Origin: Turritopsis dohrnii
Taxonomy: Eukaryota > Cnidaria > Hydrozoa > Anthoathecata > Oceaniidae
Reading direction: 5' to 3'
Length of the DNA stretch: 64,000 bases
NCBI GenBank assembly: GCA_027922465.2
Contig: BQMF02000614.1
Location: 124,001 to 188,000 of the forward strand
How positions within the stretch are numbered: the stretch's first letter is position 1; every line of letters starts with the position of its first letter. The translations under genes were made by a program, and so were the position numbers. The notes below the pieces were generated by a model. It did no database searches, was not told where the DNA came from, and saw nothing but the letters and a program-made list of their open reading frames with translations. Shown here piece after piece: positions 46,675 through 56,635 of the stretch.

Positions 46675-48670
46675 CAGTTAGGACCACTCGACCAGAATTT
46701 GTCGCTAAAATAATCGTGATTTATTATAAAGAATTGCCTCGATAATTTTATTTTACTCTCCTATTTGAACACATCCGATTGAATGATGACGATCTAGCAT
46801 AGCAACCGCATAGAAACATAGCTCTAGGGAAAATTCGACACGGCAAATTTTTTTTATTTTTGGGGTGGTGAAACTTTATGCAAAAACAAAACTTTTTACC
46901 GTGTCAAAATTTCCCTTTCGGCTTAGTTCTTCAGAAAATGAAGAAAGAAGAAAAGGAACAATTTCTACATCTTCGGAGGAGTACCGCTGTTCTAGCGATA
47001 CATTAGCATAAGTTTCAATAATGGTCGTAAAATTAAATTTGTGCTATTGTGTAGCGTATCGACAAAACGATTATTAAAATCATTAACATAACGATATCAA
47101 ACATCGCAATAATAAATTTTCAGGAAGCATTCGGAATGAATAATTCAAATGAACAAATGGTTATTACATGCTTCACAGGCCTGGGGAGGAAAAAATAGGC
47201 CGGCGTGCGGTCCACCACTCGCCTCATTCCCACATGGCGTGCGTAGTTTTTCACACGCCTGGAAGTTACTTTGGGGTGCGATTCGCACGTCTGTTGGATT
47301 TTGGCGTGCGACCGAAATTTCTTCACTGGCTTTGAAAAGTCTACTTTTCTGTTTTTTCTTAATGAAGCATGTACCACTAATAATTATCATGTCAGTTATT
47401 TAATGAGCTCTGTTGATTATTAAAATGAAAAACATAACCGCACTTCCGCCTATCATTTCTAATGAGTCTCTTTAGAATTAAGAAAATATATTCGTTATGA
47501 ATAAAAAAATGAGTTGTTATTTTTCTATCTTTTGATGTATTTTCTTATGAAATTATCGCTAATGTGAGTAATGCTTACAGGTACCCGCTGTTTAAAATAG
47601 AAACTTAAGATTTTAAATTCACAAGGAACTGCAATGAGCATGGAAATTAAAAATTTGTTTGGTCCTCATTTTAATAGCGTTTCTAATCCTGGGTACATAA
47701 AATTATGTGCCCGGCATGAAGTATTTCTTGGAACAAGTTCTCATTTCGCAGCCTCTCGTTCCTAGGGCTTCGACTGCATTCTAAAAACAAGTGTGCATAT
47801 ACAGAAAAATAAACCGTGAATAAAATGCAAACAGAAAGGATATTAATATGTAATGTGAAAGTAAAATAACGTGTTTTTTTATATATTTTTGTTAAGCAGC
47901 TAGGCGTGCGATGAGTCACACGTCTAAAATTGAGATGGCGTGTGCGGGGGCGTGCGAGTGCGATCGCACGCCTTTCCTCCCCAGGCCTGCTTCACCGGAA
48001 CATATATTTCGTAATTATACGCTCAGTCCTCCCCTTAGCTTAAACTTAGTGTTCTAGAAATGTTTGGTAGTATATCGCTTGAAAATTTGCTTAGTACAAA
48101 AAGAAGGCCAACTAAATCCGAGAGTGCTGCGATCGCACCCAAAGCAACCCCCGAGTTATGCCACTGCCTACTTATTTTGGGGATCTGGAAACGAAGTTAT
48201 TCAATCTGAATATGAAAATAAATAACGCAAAAAGTCACGAGCACCCTTCACCCTTCAAAAAAATGGCTGCAAATCCGTGAAAAGTCGCCAGTATATGAAG
48301 TCGTGAATCCTAAAAAAGCAAAATGTCGCGAAAGTCACGAGAATTTTTGTGTTACCGATCTTTTGTACCTACGATGAATTTCATCATTATCTCGACAAAT
48401 TCTATTCACATATTCTCGGGCTTCATAGAAAAAACACAAATAATTTGTTCTGGACAATTTATTTATATCAAGTTGAATGTACAAAGTAAAGAGTCCTAAG
48501 TTACAAATTAAATCAGATTGATAATTACTTCTTTCACGATTTTACAATACATTTCTCAATCTTGTATTCTCAAATCAGAAGAAAAAGTTGTGAATGCACT
48601 TCGTCGTGTGGCTTCATAAAGTAGTATGAAACGCTTTTTATCGCAAGTTTTGGTCGAGTGGTCCTAACTG
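46675..48670. mobile_element. hAT-like element, 2.0 kb, 5-bp TSD ATTGG
   Basis: The ends CAGTTAGGACCACTCGACCA and the inverted TGGTCGAGTGGTCCTAACTG are perfect over 20 bases. ATTGG flanks both (46670-46674, 48671-48675). The uninterrupted paralogue at 49882-50140 carries ATCGG at this spot once, confirming a real insertion. Removing the nested 814-bp element leaves a core of about 1.2 kb without a recognisable transposase. Confidence 0.9.
47176..47989. mobile_element. Nested hAT-like element, 814 bp, 5-bp TSD CTTCA
   Basis: CAGGCCTGGGGAGGAAA at the left and the inverted TTTCCTCCCCAGGCCTG at the right are flanked by CTTCA (47171-47175, 47990-47994). Subterminal GGCGTGCG words recur near both ends (47193-47310 and 47904-47960). 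Such arrays are common transposase-binding repeats of hAT elements. No coding capacity. Confidence 0.88.
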
Positions 48671-48829
48671 ATTGGCTTAAACTCATCACTAACATGCGTT
48701 TCTGCTGTGTTATAAAAATGTTCATCGTAGTTATACCCTAACGGCCTCAATTGAGAATTTCTAGCGAACACCCTGTGTAAGGGCATGCATTTTCATAAGC
48801 CTGTGGTTGTCTTATATCTGCAGAAACGA

Positions 48830-49190
48830 AGAGGAGAAGGAAAGCACAGTGTCTGATCTTAGTGGTGGCCTGACTGTCTGAGGCAGTCAAAAATTGGTTC
48901 GGGCCACCAAAATGTTTGAAAACCAGTGTTGTGGTGGCCTGATTGGACAGGCGAAAAAAAGTATTCAAATTGTAAATATGATTTAAGAATTTCCATTACA
49001 AGAGATTTGAGTTTTTCAGCAATTTCAGGTCTTTTTTCTATTTTGTAAGCACTACTAAGCTTAATGAAATTGTAGTGTTATTGAATATCGGGCCATTAAA
49101 ATTTCCTTCGAACCACCAAAAATTCTAAAACCAATGATGTCAATGGCCCGGCATGACACCTAGATAAAATCTTAAAATTAGACACTGAAG
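48830..49190 (-). repeat. Dispersed repeat, inverted copy of 29690-30060
   Basis: In reverse complement this reads GCCGGGCCATTGACATCATT and continues collinear with 29703 onward, through AAGAGATTTGAGTT to the GGTGGCC..CAGTGT segment. Identity is high near the GGGCCATT end and decays inward. Confidence 0.65.
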
Positions 49191-49199
49191 CACTTATAT

Positions 49200-49876
49200 C
49201 AAGAGAAAAGGTATTAAACTGTTATTATGAACACTAAATTCCATACAATTTTGTTATTTGCATCACTTTTGATGAACATGAAATTAGTTTGGGGAAAGAA
49301 GAACAAGTTAGCCGAAAGAGGAAAATCACCCCAATGATGTTTACAATTACAGTATTTGTTATCAATCTTATTCTCCTTGTTTGTTCTTGTTGATTTAAAA
49401 TATAGAATGACCAATTGTGATGCTATTAGCAGCGATCGAATTAAGGGTTCGCAGTTTGCTAAATACAAATCGTTTTTTAGATAATGCGATCCGATATACC
49501 CAGTTTTCATCAAAATTGCGAATCAAATATCTTAAAAAAGAAACAAGTTAATAATCAAATAATGTATAACATGCACGTATGCCATAATTTTAAAGTACCA
49601 TGTTTGTTTATCATTTGTTTTGTTCTGTTGATGCAGTCTGTATCCGGAGACGCGTGCGATCGCACGTGCACGCGCAGGCACACACGCAAAACATTTTGCA
49701 CGAGCAAAATAACGCTCGTGCAAAATGTTATAATCAAACACCTATTGCATGTGCAAATTATTATTGTGCAGCGTAAAAATCGTGACGTGAGTTTTTTTTT
49801 AATTGATTTTTACAACACCTGGCTCCTTGTTATTAAAAACACAGAATAAAAGCATTTATAAATCGTTTGATCATAT
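49200..49876. other. Contains perfect 15-bp hairpin, otherwise featureless
   Basis: ACATTTTGCACGAGC (49691-49705) and its exact inverse (49714-49728) are separated by 8 bases. They follow a run of CG/CA-rich words (GCGATCGCACGTGCACGCGC, 49657-49676) unusual for this AT-rich sequence. Related GCACGCGC/GCGCGAGC words lie at 51183-51262. No gene was recognised. Confidence 0.5.
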
Positions 49877-49881
49877 AAAAC

Positions 49882-50140
49882 CAGGGTGTTAGCTAGGGTC
49901 CCACAGGCGCCGTTAGACGGCTCTTTCCCAATCCAAAAAACTAATAAGTTTCCCAATTGAGTCCAGCAATAAATTTATGAAAAGTTAGTAAATAAGCTTG
50001 CTGTTAAAATAAATGATTTGATTCTGTTTTGAAACATCGGCTTAAACTCATCACTAACATGCGTTTCCGCTTCGTTATAAAAATGTTCATCGTAGTTATA
50101 TTCTAACGGCCTCAATTGAGAATTTCTAGCTAACGCCCTG
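49882..50140. mobile_element. Intact hAT-like MITE, 259 bp, 5-bp TSD AAAAC
   Basis: It begins CAGGGTGTTAGCTAG and ends CTAGCTAACGCCCTG. AAAAC flanks both ends (49877-49881, 50141-50145). It is the uninterrupted paralogue of the copy at 46516-48775. Confidence 0.88.
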
Positions 50141-50228
50141 AAAACGATCATATGATCATTCGATGATGTAAAACATCCCGCAAAGGAGTTAATACATTCT
50201 TTGTTTCTAATTATTTCATCTACATGTT

Positions 50229-50455
50229 GCGATCTCGCCTTTTTCTTTTTTTCTGTTCTTCGAAATATTCAACGTGTTCGATTGACGTCACTTGGGACAT
50301 GTTTCTTCCTGTTTCTGAGATGTCATTCGCATTTTGCGATCCCGTCCTTTTTCTTTTTTTGTTCTTCGAAATTCGACGTGATTCGATTGACGTTATTTGG
50401 GACATGTTTCTTCTTTGTTTCTGAGATGTCATTTGCATTTTGCGATCTCGCCCAT
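50229..50455. repeat. 106-bp tandem repeat, ~2.1 copies
   Basis: TGCGATC(T/C)CG.CCTTTTTC starts at 50229, 50335 and (partial) 50441, giving a period of 106 bases. Each full unit has GTTCTTCGAAAT, a GATTGACGT word and GGGACATGTTTCTTC. It directly precedes an open frame with an acidic tail. Confidence 0.8.
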
Positions 50456-50678
50456 CGAAAATCTGATAGCAATCAATATAAACGACAAGCTATGGACCCA
50501 GGCTGAAAGGGAGGCAATCATTGCAAGAGCTGCATCTAACTTTGAATCCTCCAAAAGAAGGGTTCATACATTTGATGAACCTGTTGAACAACCTGTAAAA
50601 ATACCGAGATTGGAGATGAGTGATGACGATGATGGAAGCACCGACGACGATAGTGAAAGTGAAGCCTCTGATGACTAG
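50443..50678 (+). pseudogene. Terminal coding fragment with acidic Ser/Asp tail
   Basis: After the tandem repeat an open frame reads NDKLWTQAEREAIIARAASN, then an EPVEQPVKIPRLEM segment (a basic-Pro nuclear-type motif) and ends in a Ser/Asp/Glu run before a TAG (50676-50678). It looks like the last exon of a nuclear protein or transposase. No acceptor or upstream exon is convincing because the repeat immediately precedes it. Confidence 0.3.
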
Positions 50679-52899
50679 ATGATTCTAATGATTTCATTAC
50701 TAGAAAAATTTGTTTCTAGGTTGTGTTCACTTTTTTAAGATCTCAAATTATCTTTGATAGATAGATAGACTCATATATTTCCATCAACCTTCCCTTATTG
50801 TTTTTGAAAAATAAATTCTCGTTTCTTACTTTAATAACATCCTCATGTGTATCATATGTATAGTTAAAACACAGGTGTTTCGAAAAGAAAAAGCAACAAA
50901 AAATTGTTTGTTGCGTATCAATTAAAAGCAACGGAAGAAGAAAAATTCGTGGAAGGGAAATCCCCCGTTTCAATCAATGAATGATAAAATAGGGAAATCC
51001 CCCAAAACGTAAGACAAATAGTGTACAAGTATAATATTAGTATTATAAAATTATGATAATTGGTCAAACGTCTAATTCTTCTTAGAATTAGATTTTTCAC
51101 TGTGCACTTAAATTACTTGTACGACCGCATAGCTGACACTCTATTAAACAGAAAATCTTGTGATTTGACGCAAGACAAGGATCGCACGCGCAAAATGAGT
51201 TTATGCAATCGAATAGCTCGCGTGAAGTATTTTGCGCGAGCGATTCAGCACTCGTGCGCTATTTTATTCCAGATACAGCCTGTTGATGGTATATAGCGTA
51301 ACTTTTGATACGGCCGGGATATATATACTTTAGAAAATGTTCAACATTATAATTTGACTGAAGAAAATTCTATTGAAATTATGAAATGCTATTGTTATAA
51401 AGTGTTGCCAGCTGTATACTGTATACTTGTATTTGCTATTTTATTCTTTTCTTTTTGCTGCTGTTCCTATTTATCTCAGTGACATTCGTTATGGCACAAG
51501 TATCTACTGTCATTCTACGATCATTGCATATATATTTGGAATATTTTAAATTCTTCGTTCTTGACAAATAGCTTCGTTTCCGTATCATGTCCTTCAACTG
51601 CGTAAGACAACGTTAAACTTCGTGTGAAAGGCATTATTTCTTGAGCGAATAAGTAAACACAACGTTTGTTTTTTTCATTCTGCCATTATTCAATCCACAA
51701 ATTTTACTTTTCATATAAGTTAAAGTTATGGTATCGCAGGAGGCTTCTTTTGAGTGATATTTTGACTTGCTGTTTGCCCCAATCAGCAAGAAAATTGCAA
51801 ATTGATGAAAAATGGGTTGCCAAGTGTCTAAAATGATTTGCAGTTTTCAAAATTTTTTCCAGGCTTACGCGACGAAAAATTGCAAACCATCTATTTTATG
51901 TTAATTCAATCCCTGATTAGCTGTGTTCATGTTTGCATTGACAAATTTTGCAACATTATAATTTAAGTTAGCAGTAAGGGGAACAGGCACTCTATTTAAT
52001 TTAATTTTATATATTTATTCATTATAAATTATATTCAGTAATGCAGCTCATATAATATAATTATACAGTATATACAATCCTGACGAAGAGAAATATCTTA
52101 AAAGCTCGATCATAAAATAGTTTTTAGTTCTAATATTTTTATTCAATTTCCGCGCGCTATGCGTAGGAAATTGTTTGGTTTACACATTCTATCTATCTGA
52201 CTGTCTGTCTATGTAACAGTTTTTTGCCGTTTTCGGAAAGTCTGTTCGGATTTCGGATTGTTTGTTTATTCAGAATAGTTAATGAAAGACCCAAAACTCT
52301 ATGCAAAATGTAATACAAAAAGGCCACTTTCAATGTTAATTCATAAAAATGTTTACTTTTTTATACTTTTGGAATACTTTTAGAAGTTATTTTAGCCGTT
52401 TTATGTTGAAAACTTCCCAATTCAGTTATCCTTTAAAACTTTAAAAAGTCAGTAAAATATGCACACCGAGCATGTGAAACGTTCTCGAACCGATTTGGTT
52501 TATGTTTTGAGGAAGTTGTATAGATTATTTAGAAGAAGCTTTGAAGAAGAATTTTAAGACTTTATCTACTATTGCAATCGAAATATAATCATGAGAACAT
52601 TCCTTATGGAGGAAATATTGATATTTAGCTGACTCTGGAAAAAAATTCTTCAAAAGGAAGGTGAATGTTTGATAGTAAACGAAACTTTGCTGTGAAAAAA
52701 CTTTAAATATCACAGCAGAAATGTATGTAGTATCAAAATTACTGGTGAATACGTCCTATCAATAAATGCATGAAATATGTTCGTTTCATTTAATAAATAT
52801 TACACCGAAAGTTGGAGATATTGAAAAACAAAAACAAATGACATTGTCATAGCAGCACAAAATCACTTGTGTTGTGGATGAATGGATCCAAACATAGAT
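50679..52899. other. Non-genic AT-rich interval
   Basis: Short ORFs only. GC-rich spots near 51183-51262 echo the hairpin words at 49657. No transposon ends could be paired here. Confidence 0.35.
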
Positions 52900-53497
52900 A
52901 CTGCAAGTATAAACATGTGCAAGATATTGGTGAACGATATGTCTTATAAAACTGTTTTTCTGGCTCTGAAACATCATAGTGAATTGAAAAGCAGTAATAA
53001 ATTAAAGAAGGGATTAGCTAATTTGGGGAATTCCAGACTGTATCAAATTATTCATCACTGTACAATGGTCGGTCAAGTTATCACTGTGTGGAACTGATTA
53101 GCTTTAAATTCGCATTTAAAAGATTTTAAGATTACATTGTTCAAAATAATCCTGCAAACTGCTCAATGGAATGGAGACACAATGAATTAGTTTGGATATA
53201 TGTCAGGAAAACAAACTTTGGATGATGATTCAAATCCAACCAATTATATACATACAATGAGATCACATACAATGAGATCACTAAAGCCTTGTGAAAATTT
53301 GGAGTACAATATGTTCTAGGACACAATACCTTAAGGGGATTTTTTTTGCGTGGATTAAGTTTTGCGACTTTTAAAAATATTTAAAAATAAATTGACGCAA
53401 AACGTCAAGAAATGAACGATTCGTGAAAATAAATCCACGCAAAATTTCATGATTTTATTTGCTCATTTTTTGGCTCTGTGTACCTTTCGTATATTAA

Positions 53498-53794
53498 CTA
53501 TTTCCTTGTACTTATCAAGTACCCATTGGTTTTGCAATGTGGCAGGCATGGAAATGGTGATTTTCGCTGCAAATACTCTCTACCTCTGTAGTCATTAATT
53601 TTGTAATTTTGACAAAGGCAACACTCTGTATACTCAGTATGATCGCTTTCAGTACGATTGGTTTCAGAATTATCGTTGTCTTCATCTTCTGATGAAGATA
53701 CCGTTGGCTCAAAGCTATATATATACGGAACTAACTTGTTGTTCGTATATAAAAATTCGTAACTAAAACTTTCATCACTGCTACTTTCAGACAT
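53498..53794 (-). pseudogene. Acidic, Cys-containing ORF, P2X7-tail-like
   Basis: It starts MSESSSDESFSYEF and continues with a YIYSFEPT motif, an acidic SSSEDEDNDN run, then ECCLCQ and further cysteines to a stop. An acidic N-terminus, a PY..EPT motif and a Cys-rich segment recall the P2X7 intracellular-like proteins that are multiplied in cnidarian and fish genomes. The resemblance is from memory and partial. It may be the first exon of a transposon-borne gene. Confidence 0.35.
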
Positions 53795-54265
53795 GTTTCT
53801 TTTTCTCGTATAACATACGCTACATTTATTTTGAACTTTTCTACGTCATTATAAATTCTCAGCTCCAGATCCCAAACTTTTCAGCGATCTTGAAAAAAAC
53901 CAGCTTTATGCAGGAATATAAAGAGCTTGTTCATGTAGAATAAAAGTTCTTTCGCTTATAAAATTATGATTTTTTAAGTTATATTAACAGACAGTTTAAG
54001 TAGAAAAAAATTTTTGAAAAATTAAATTTTCAAGTTTAGTTCCCCTTTTAGCTATATTATAAAGTGCACGCATTGCACTTTGTGCCCATTCGCAAATATA
54101 AATCCAAACATTTTCCTTTAGAAGCTCCAAAAAAAATCCCTTTAAGGTATATCATGTTTGAAAAGAACATTTTCATACAGATCCTAACAAAGTTTCATTG
54201 TGTCATTTGTCTTTTCGTGCACATTGGTGTTATTTATAAACTCCATGGAAGTGGTAATATGGAGA

Positions 54266-54430
54266 CAGTGGTGGATCTAGAGTGTAGTTGCAACTTGTGG
54301 AGAAGTACATTGACATAATTTGTGACTTCAGTTCATATTATCAATGGGATTATTTGAACCTTTTTCTTTTATGTTTGAATTGCTAACACTCTCCTACACA
54401 AGTTGCAGCTTACCTCTGGATCCGCCACTG
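54266..54430. mobile_element. MITE, second copy of the 3872 family
   Basis: It runs CAGTGGTGGATCTAGAG to CCTCTGGATCCGCCACTG. In reverse complement it is collinear with 3872-4030, sharing AGTGTTAGCAATTCAAACAT and the terminal repeats. Confidence 0.8.
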
Positions 54431-54525
54431 GTTGGTTTAGTAGAAATAGATTTTCATATTGTATGTTATGTTAATTTAAGTTATGTATAAGCAACATAAT
54501 TTTTATCTTCTTGTAATCCTGTTAA

Positions 54526-55624
54526 AGAGGCATTGTACGGCTAAAGTTGTAAATATTATCGTCACGTGATCGAACATGAAAAATATAAACAAATATGGCG
54601 GCAAATAATCAAGCTTTCTCTGTCAGAGAAGAACAGAGATCTTCTTTTTCGGGAAATCAACCTGAAACATAGTTTTGACACCTTTTAAACAATATGTTGG
54701 TGAAAGAATTCATTCTTCTACAATACGTGTTAGAAGTAATTAATGAATTTTCTCATGAATTATAAGTCATCGTTGTGTGTGAAGAAACACATGTCAGCAC
54801 AGCTGTCTTAACTCAAGTAAGATTACTTTTATCATTATAAGAGAATGTTGTGGAAGCTAATTCAAAGTGATTTGATTTCATTGCCTATTCCACTCAAAAC
54901 AAAACTTTTTCTTCGTTGTTTGTTCTCAACGAAACTTAAATTTGATTACATTGACTCACTCGTGCATTTTCAGCATTGTATATGTAACTCGACTTGCAGC
55001 AGAAAAGGTGGTAAAAGATCTGGTTGCCCCTGCAAGACAAGGGAAGTAAAATGTGGAGAAGAATGTAAATGTGGGAAGAAAAAGAAGGGAGTTGTTGTTA
55101 TTATCATATATTTAATATTTCTGTAAAAAAAATAAGAGTCTATCGTTGAATCGTGATCTAAAATTTACATTTTGATACAGACGAATGATATTTCACATCG
55201 AAAAGGTCATAAAACAGAACTTATTCGTATTCAAATGTTATGTATAAACCCATATCGTTTGAGAAACATAATTGTCAAATGATAGAGAAAAAAGTATGTA
55301 AATGTTATCCACATATATCTTCAAAATGATACATGGCTTTCGCATCAGAACCACGAAATTAATTTCTTATATAAATTCATAGTCTTTTGGTGCTTTTATT
55401 TTTTTGCAACTTGATAACGTAAGTGAAAAAATTGATTACAAAAACAGCAATTTTTATATTTATACTAGCTCATCTTGTTTGACATCGTTTCTTGTTTGGC
55501 TTTCCACGATAACCCAAATACAGATACGATTGTTTCATAAAGATTAGATGTGGGACATCAAGATTACAACGACCGTTTTTTTCGACAGCCCTATTTTTGT
55601 TGATTTCAGCCGTACAATGCCTCT
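54526..55624 (+). mobile_element. TTAA-flanked Kolobok-like element with Cys-rich ORF
   Basis: AGAGGCATTGTACGGCT at the left and AGCCGTACAATGCCTCT at the right are inverted repeats abutted by TTAA (54522-54525, 55625-55628). It contains a 25-codon ORF from the ATG at 54595 and a Cys-rich frame at 54845-55126. It is the third TTAA-flanked element of the window. Confidence 0.78.
54845..55126 (+). pseudogene. Cys-rich (CXC/tesmin-like) protein fragment
   Basis: The second half has CICNSTCSRKGGKRSGCPCK followed by CGEECKCGKKKKG. That is eight or more cysteines in C-x-C and C-x3-C spacing with interspersed Lys/Arg, as in CXC/CRC DNA-binding or transposon-tail motifs. The first half is hydrophobic and may be intronic, with CAG|CATTGTATATGTAACTCG as a possible acceptor. 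It is probably the last exon of the transposon's gene. Confidence 0.45.
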
Positions 55625-56317
55625 TTAAATGTCATGGATTAAAATCTTTGAAATGCCCAAGTTTCTCCTGCTCTTATTAATGCAAGTTATGAACAATTTC
55701 ATGTAATGTTTACTTAAATATATCACCAAATTCACATTTCTGGCAAAATTTGGAAGGTGTGCACGAAAAACAATTGTATGGTCCTGATATTAAAGTTGGC
55801 AGTTACTTGCAGATTTGGTCATAAATAGCCGAGGTCTTCAATTTTTAAACGAGTTTGCTTGTATAACTTTAATAGTTTAATAGTGTTGTGAAAGTCTTCA
55901 ATCCCATGCAGCCTTTTTTTCAAATGATTTTGGTTCACTTCTATTGGATATCATTTTATTTTCCATGTGAACCGTAACTCATATTTTGGGAATTGTGATA
56001 GACCTGTTCTCGCATAAGCAGCAAGAAAAGAATGGATAGTCATTCAGATATCTCGAAAGTTTAGCCTAAAGCAATTTCCTCTAGGCCTGATGCGGAAATT
56101 GTTCAAGCCATGAGGCTTCTAGTTTTATTTTAACTACAAAAGATGCTGCAAATATTATATAATGTATATGCATAATATGCTCAGGGTTTGAATTAACTTT
56201 TCAAAAGTGATTCGTGAAAAAAATCAATGCTGAAAGGGCTTCATACACCAGTCATGTCATTTTATGGCATGTGATCACATGCGCCTGCACATGCCTGAAG
56301 CGAATTTGGGCGTGCGA
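55625..56317. other. No recognised feature
   Basis: AT-rich interval between a TTAA element and a SINE. Confidence 0.35.
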
Positions 56318-56635
56318 TTTTATTTTATTTATTTTATTTTATTTTACGAATGTTTACCCAGGATAGCCTCTTCAGTTCCGTAAGGTACTGTTATCAATGA
56401 GGGTCCTGCGAAGGAGGTCCTAGAGCATTTAAAGCCCCCATTTGGGCTACGGAAGCTGTAATGACAGGAACCGCTCAACTAGACAACCACCCTAGACATC
56501 ATTCCTACTCTCTTGCTGAGTGCTAAGCAGAGAGGATTGATTCACACTGTTATAGTCGCTGGCATGACTCGGTCGGGGATTGAACCCGCGACCTCCCGAA
56601 CAGGAAGCGAGCACTCTCCCACAAGGCTACCAGTC
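56318..56635 (-). mobile_element. tRNA-derived SINE, copy 2
   Basis: The reverse complement of this stretch runs GACTGGTAGCC..GAGTGCTCGCTTCCTGTTC to a TAAAATAAAAT tail. It matches the 5721-6030 copy along its whole length, with few differences (for example in the A-box region and one deletion). Tail composition differs: TAAAA units here against TAAA units in copy 1. Confidence 0.85.

Larger units (their letters stand above)
46516..48775. mobile_element. hAT-like MITE (CAGGGTGTTAGCTAG family), split copy
   Basis: The left half (46516-46674) and right half (48671-48775) align to the intact 259-bp copy at 49882-50140. Between them lies a 1996-bp transposon, so this MITE was present first. Its left TIR is slightly diverged (TAGGTGTTACCTAGGG), and its right end is CTAGCGAACACCCTG. 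Confidence 0.85.
52900..54520 (-). repeat. Dispersed repeat copy 2 (inverse of ~3.7-4.4 kb)
   Basis: The minus strand aligns in blocks to 3.7-4.4 kb, on both sides of a shared MITE (54266-54430) and through the NHHPK/SLCLH-like segment (53141-53326). It is longer than the 3.7-kb copy because it also holds an acidic ORF at 53498-53794. Confidence 0.6.

Noticed and set aside
47120..47403. Overlapping ORFs on both strands
   Set aside because: They fall in the subterminal GGCGTGCG repeats of a nested hAT-like element; no conserved protein.
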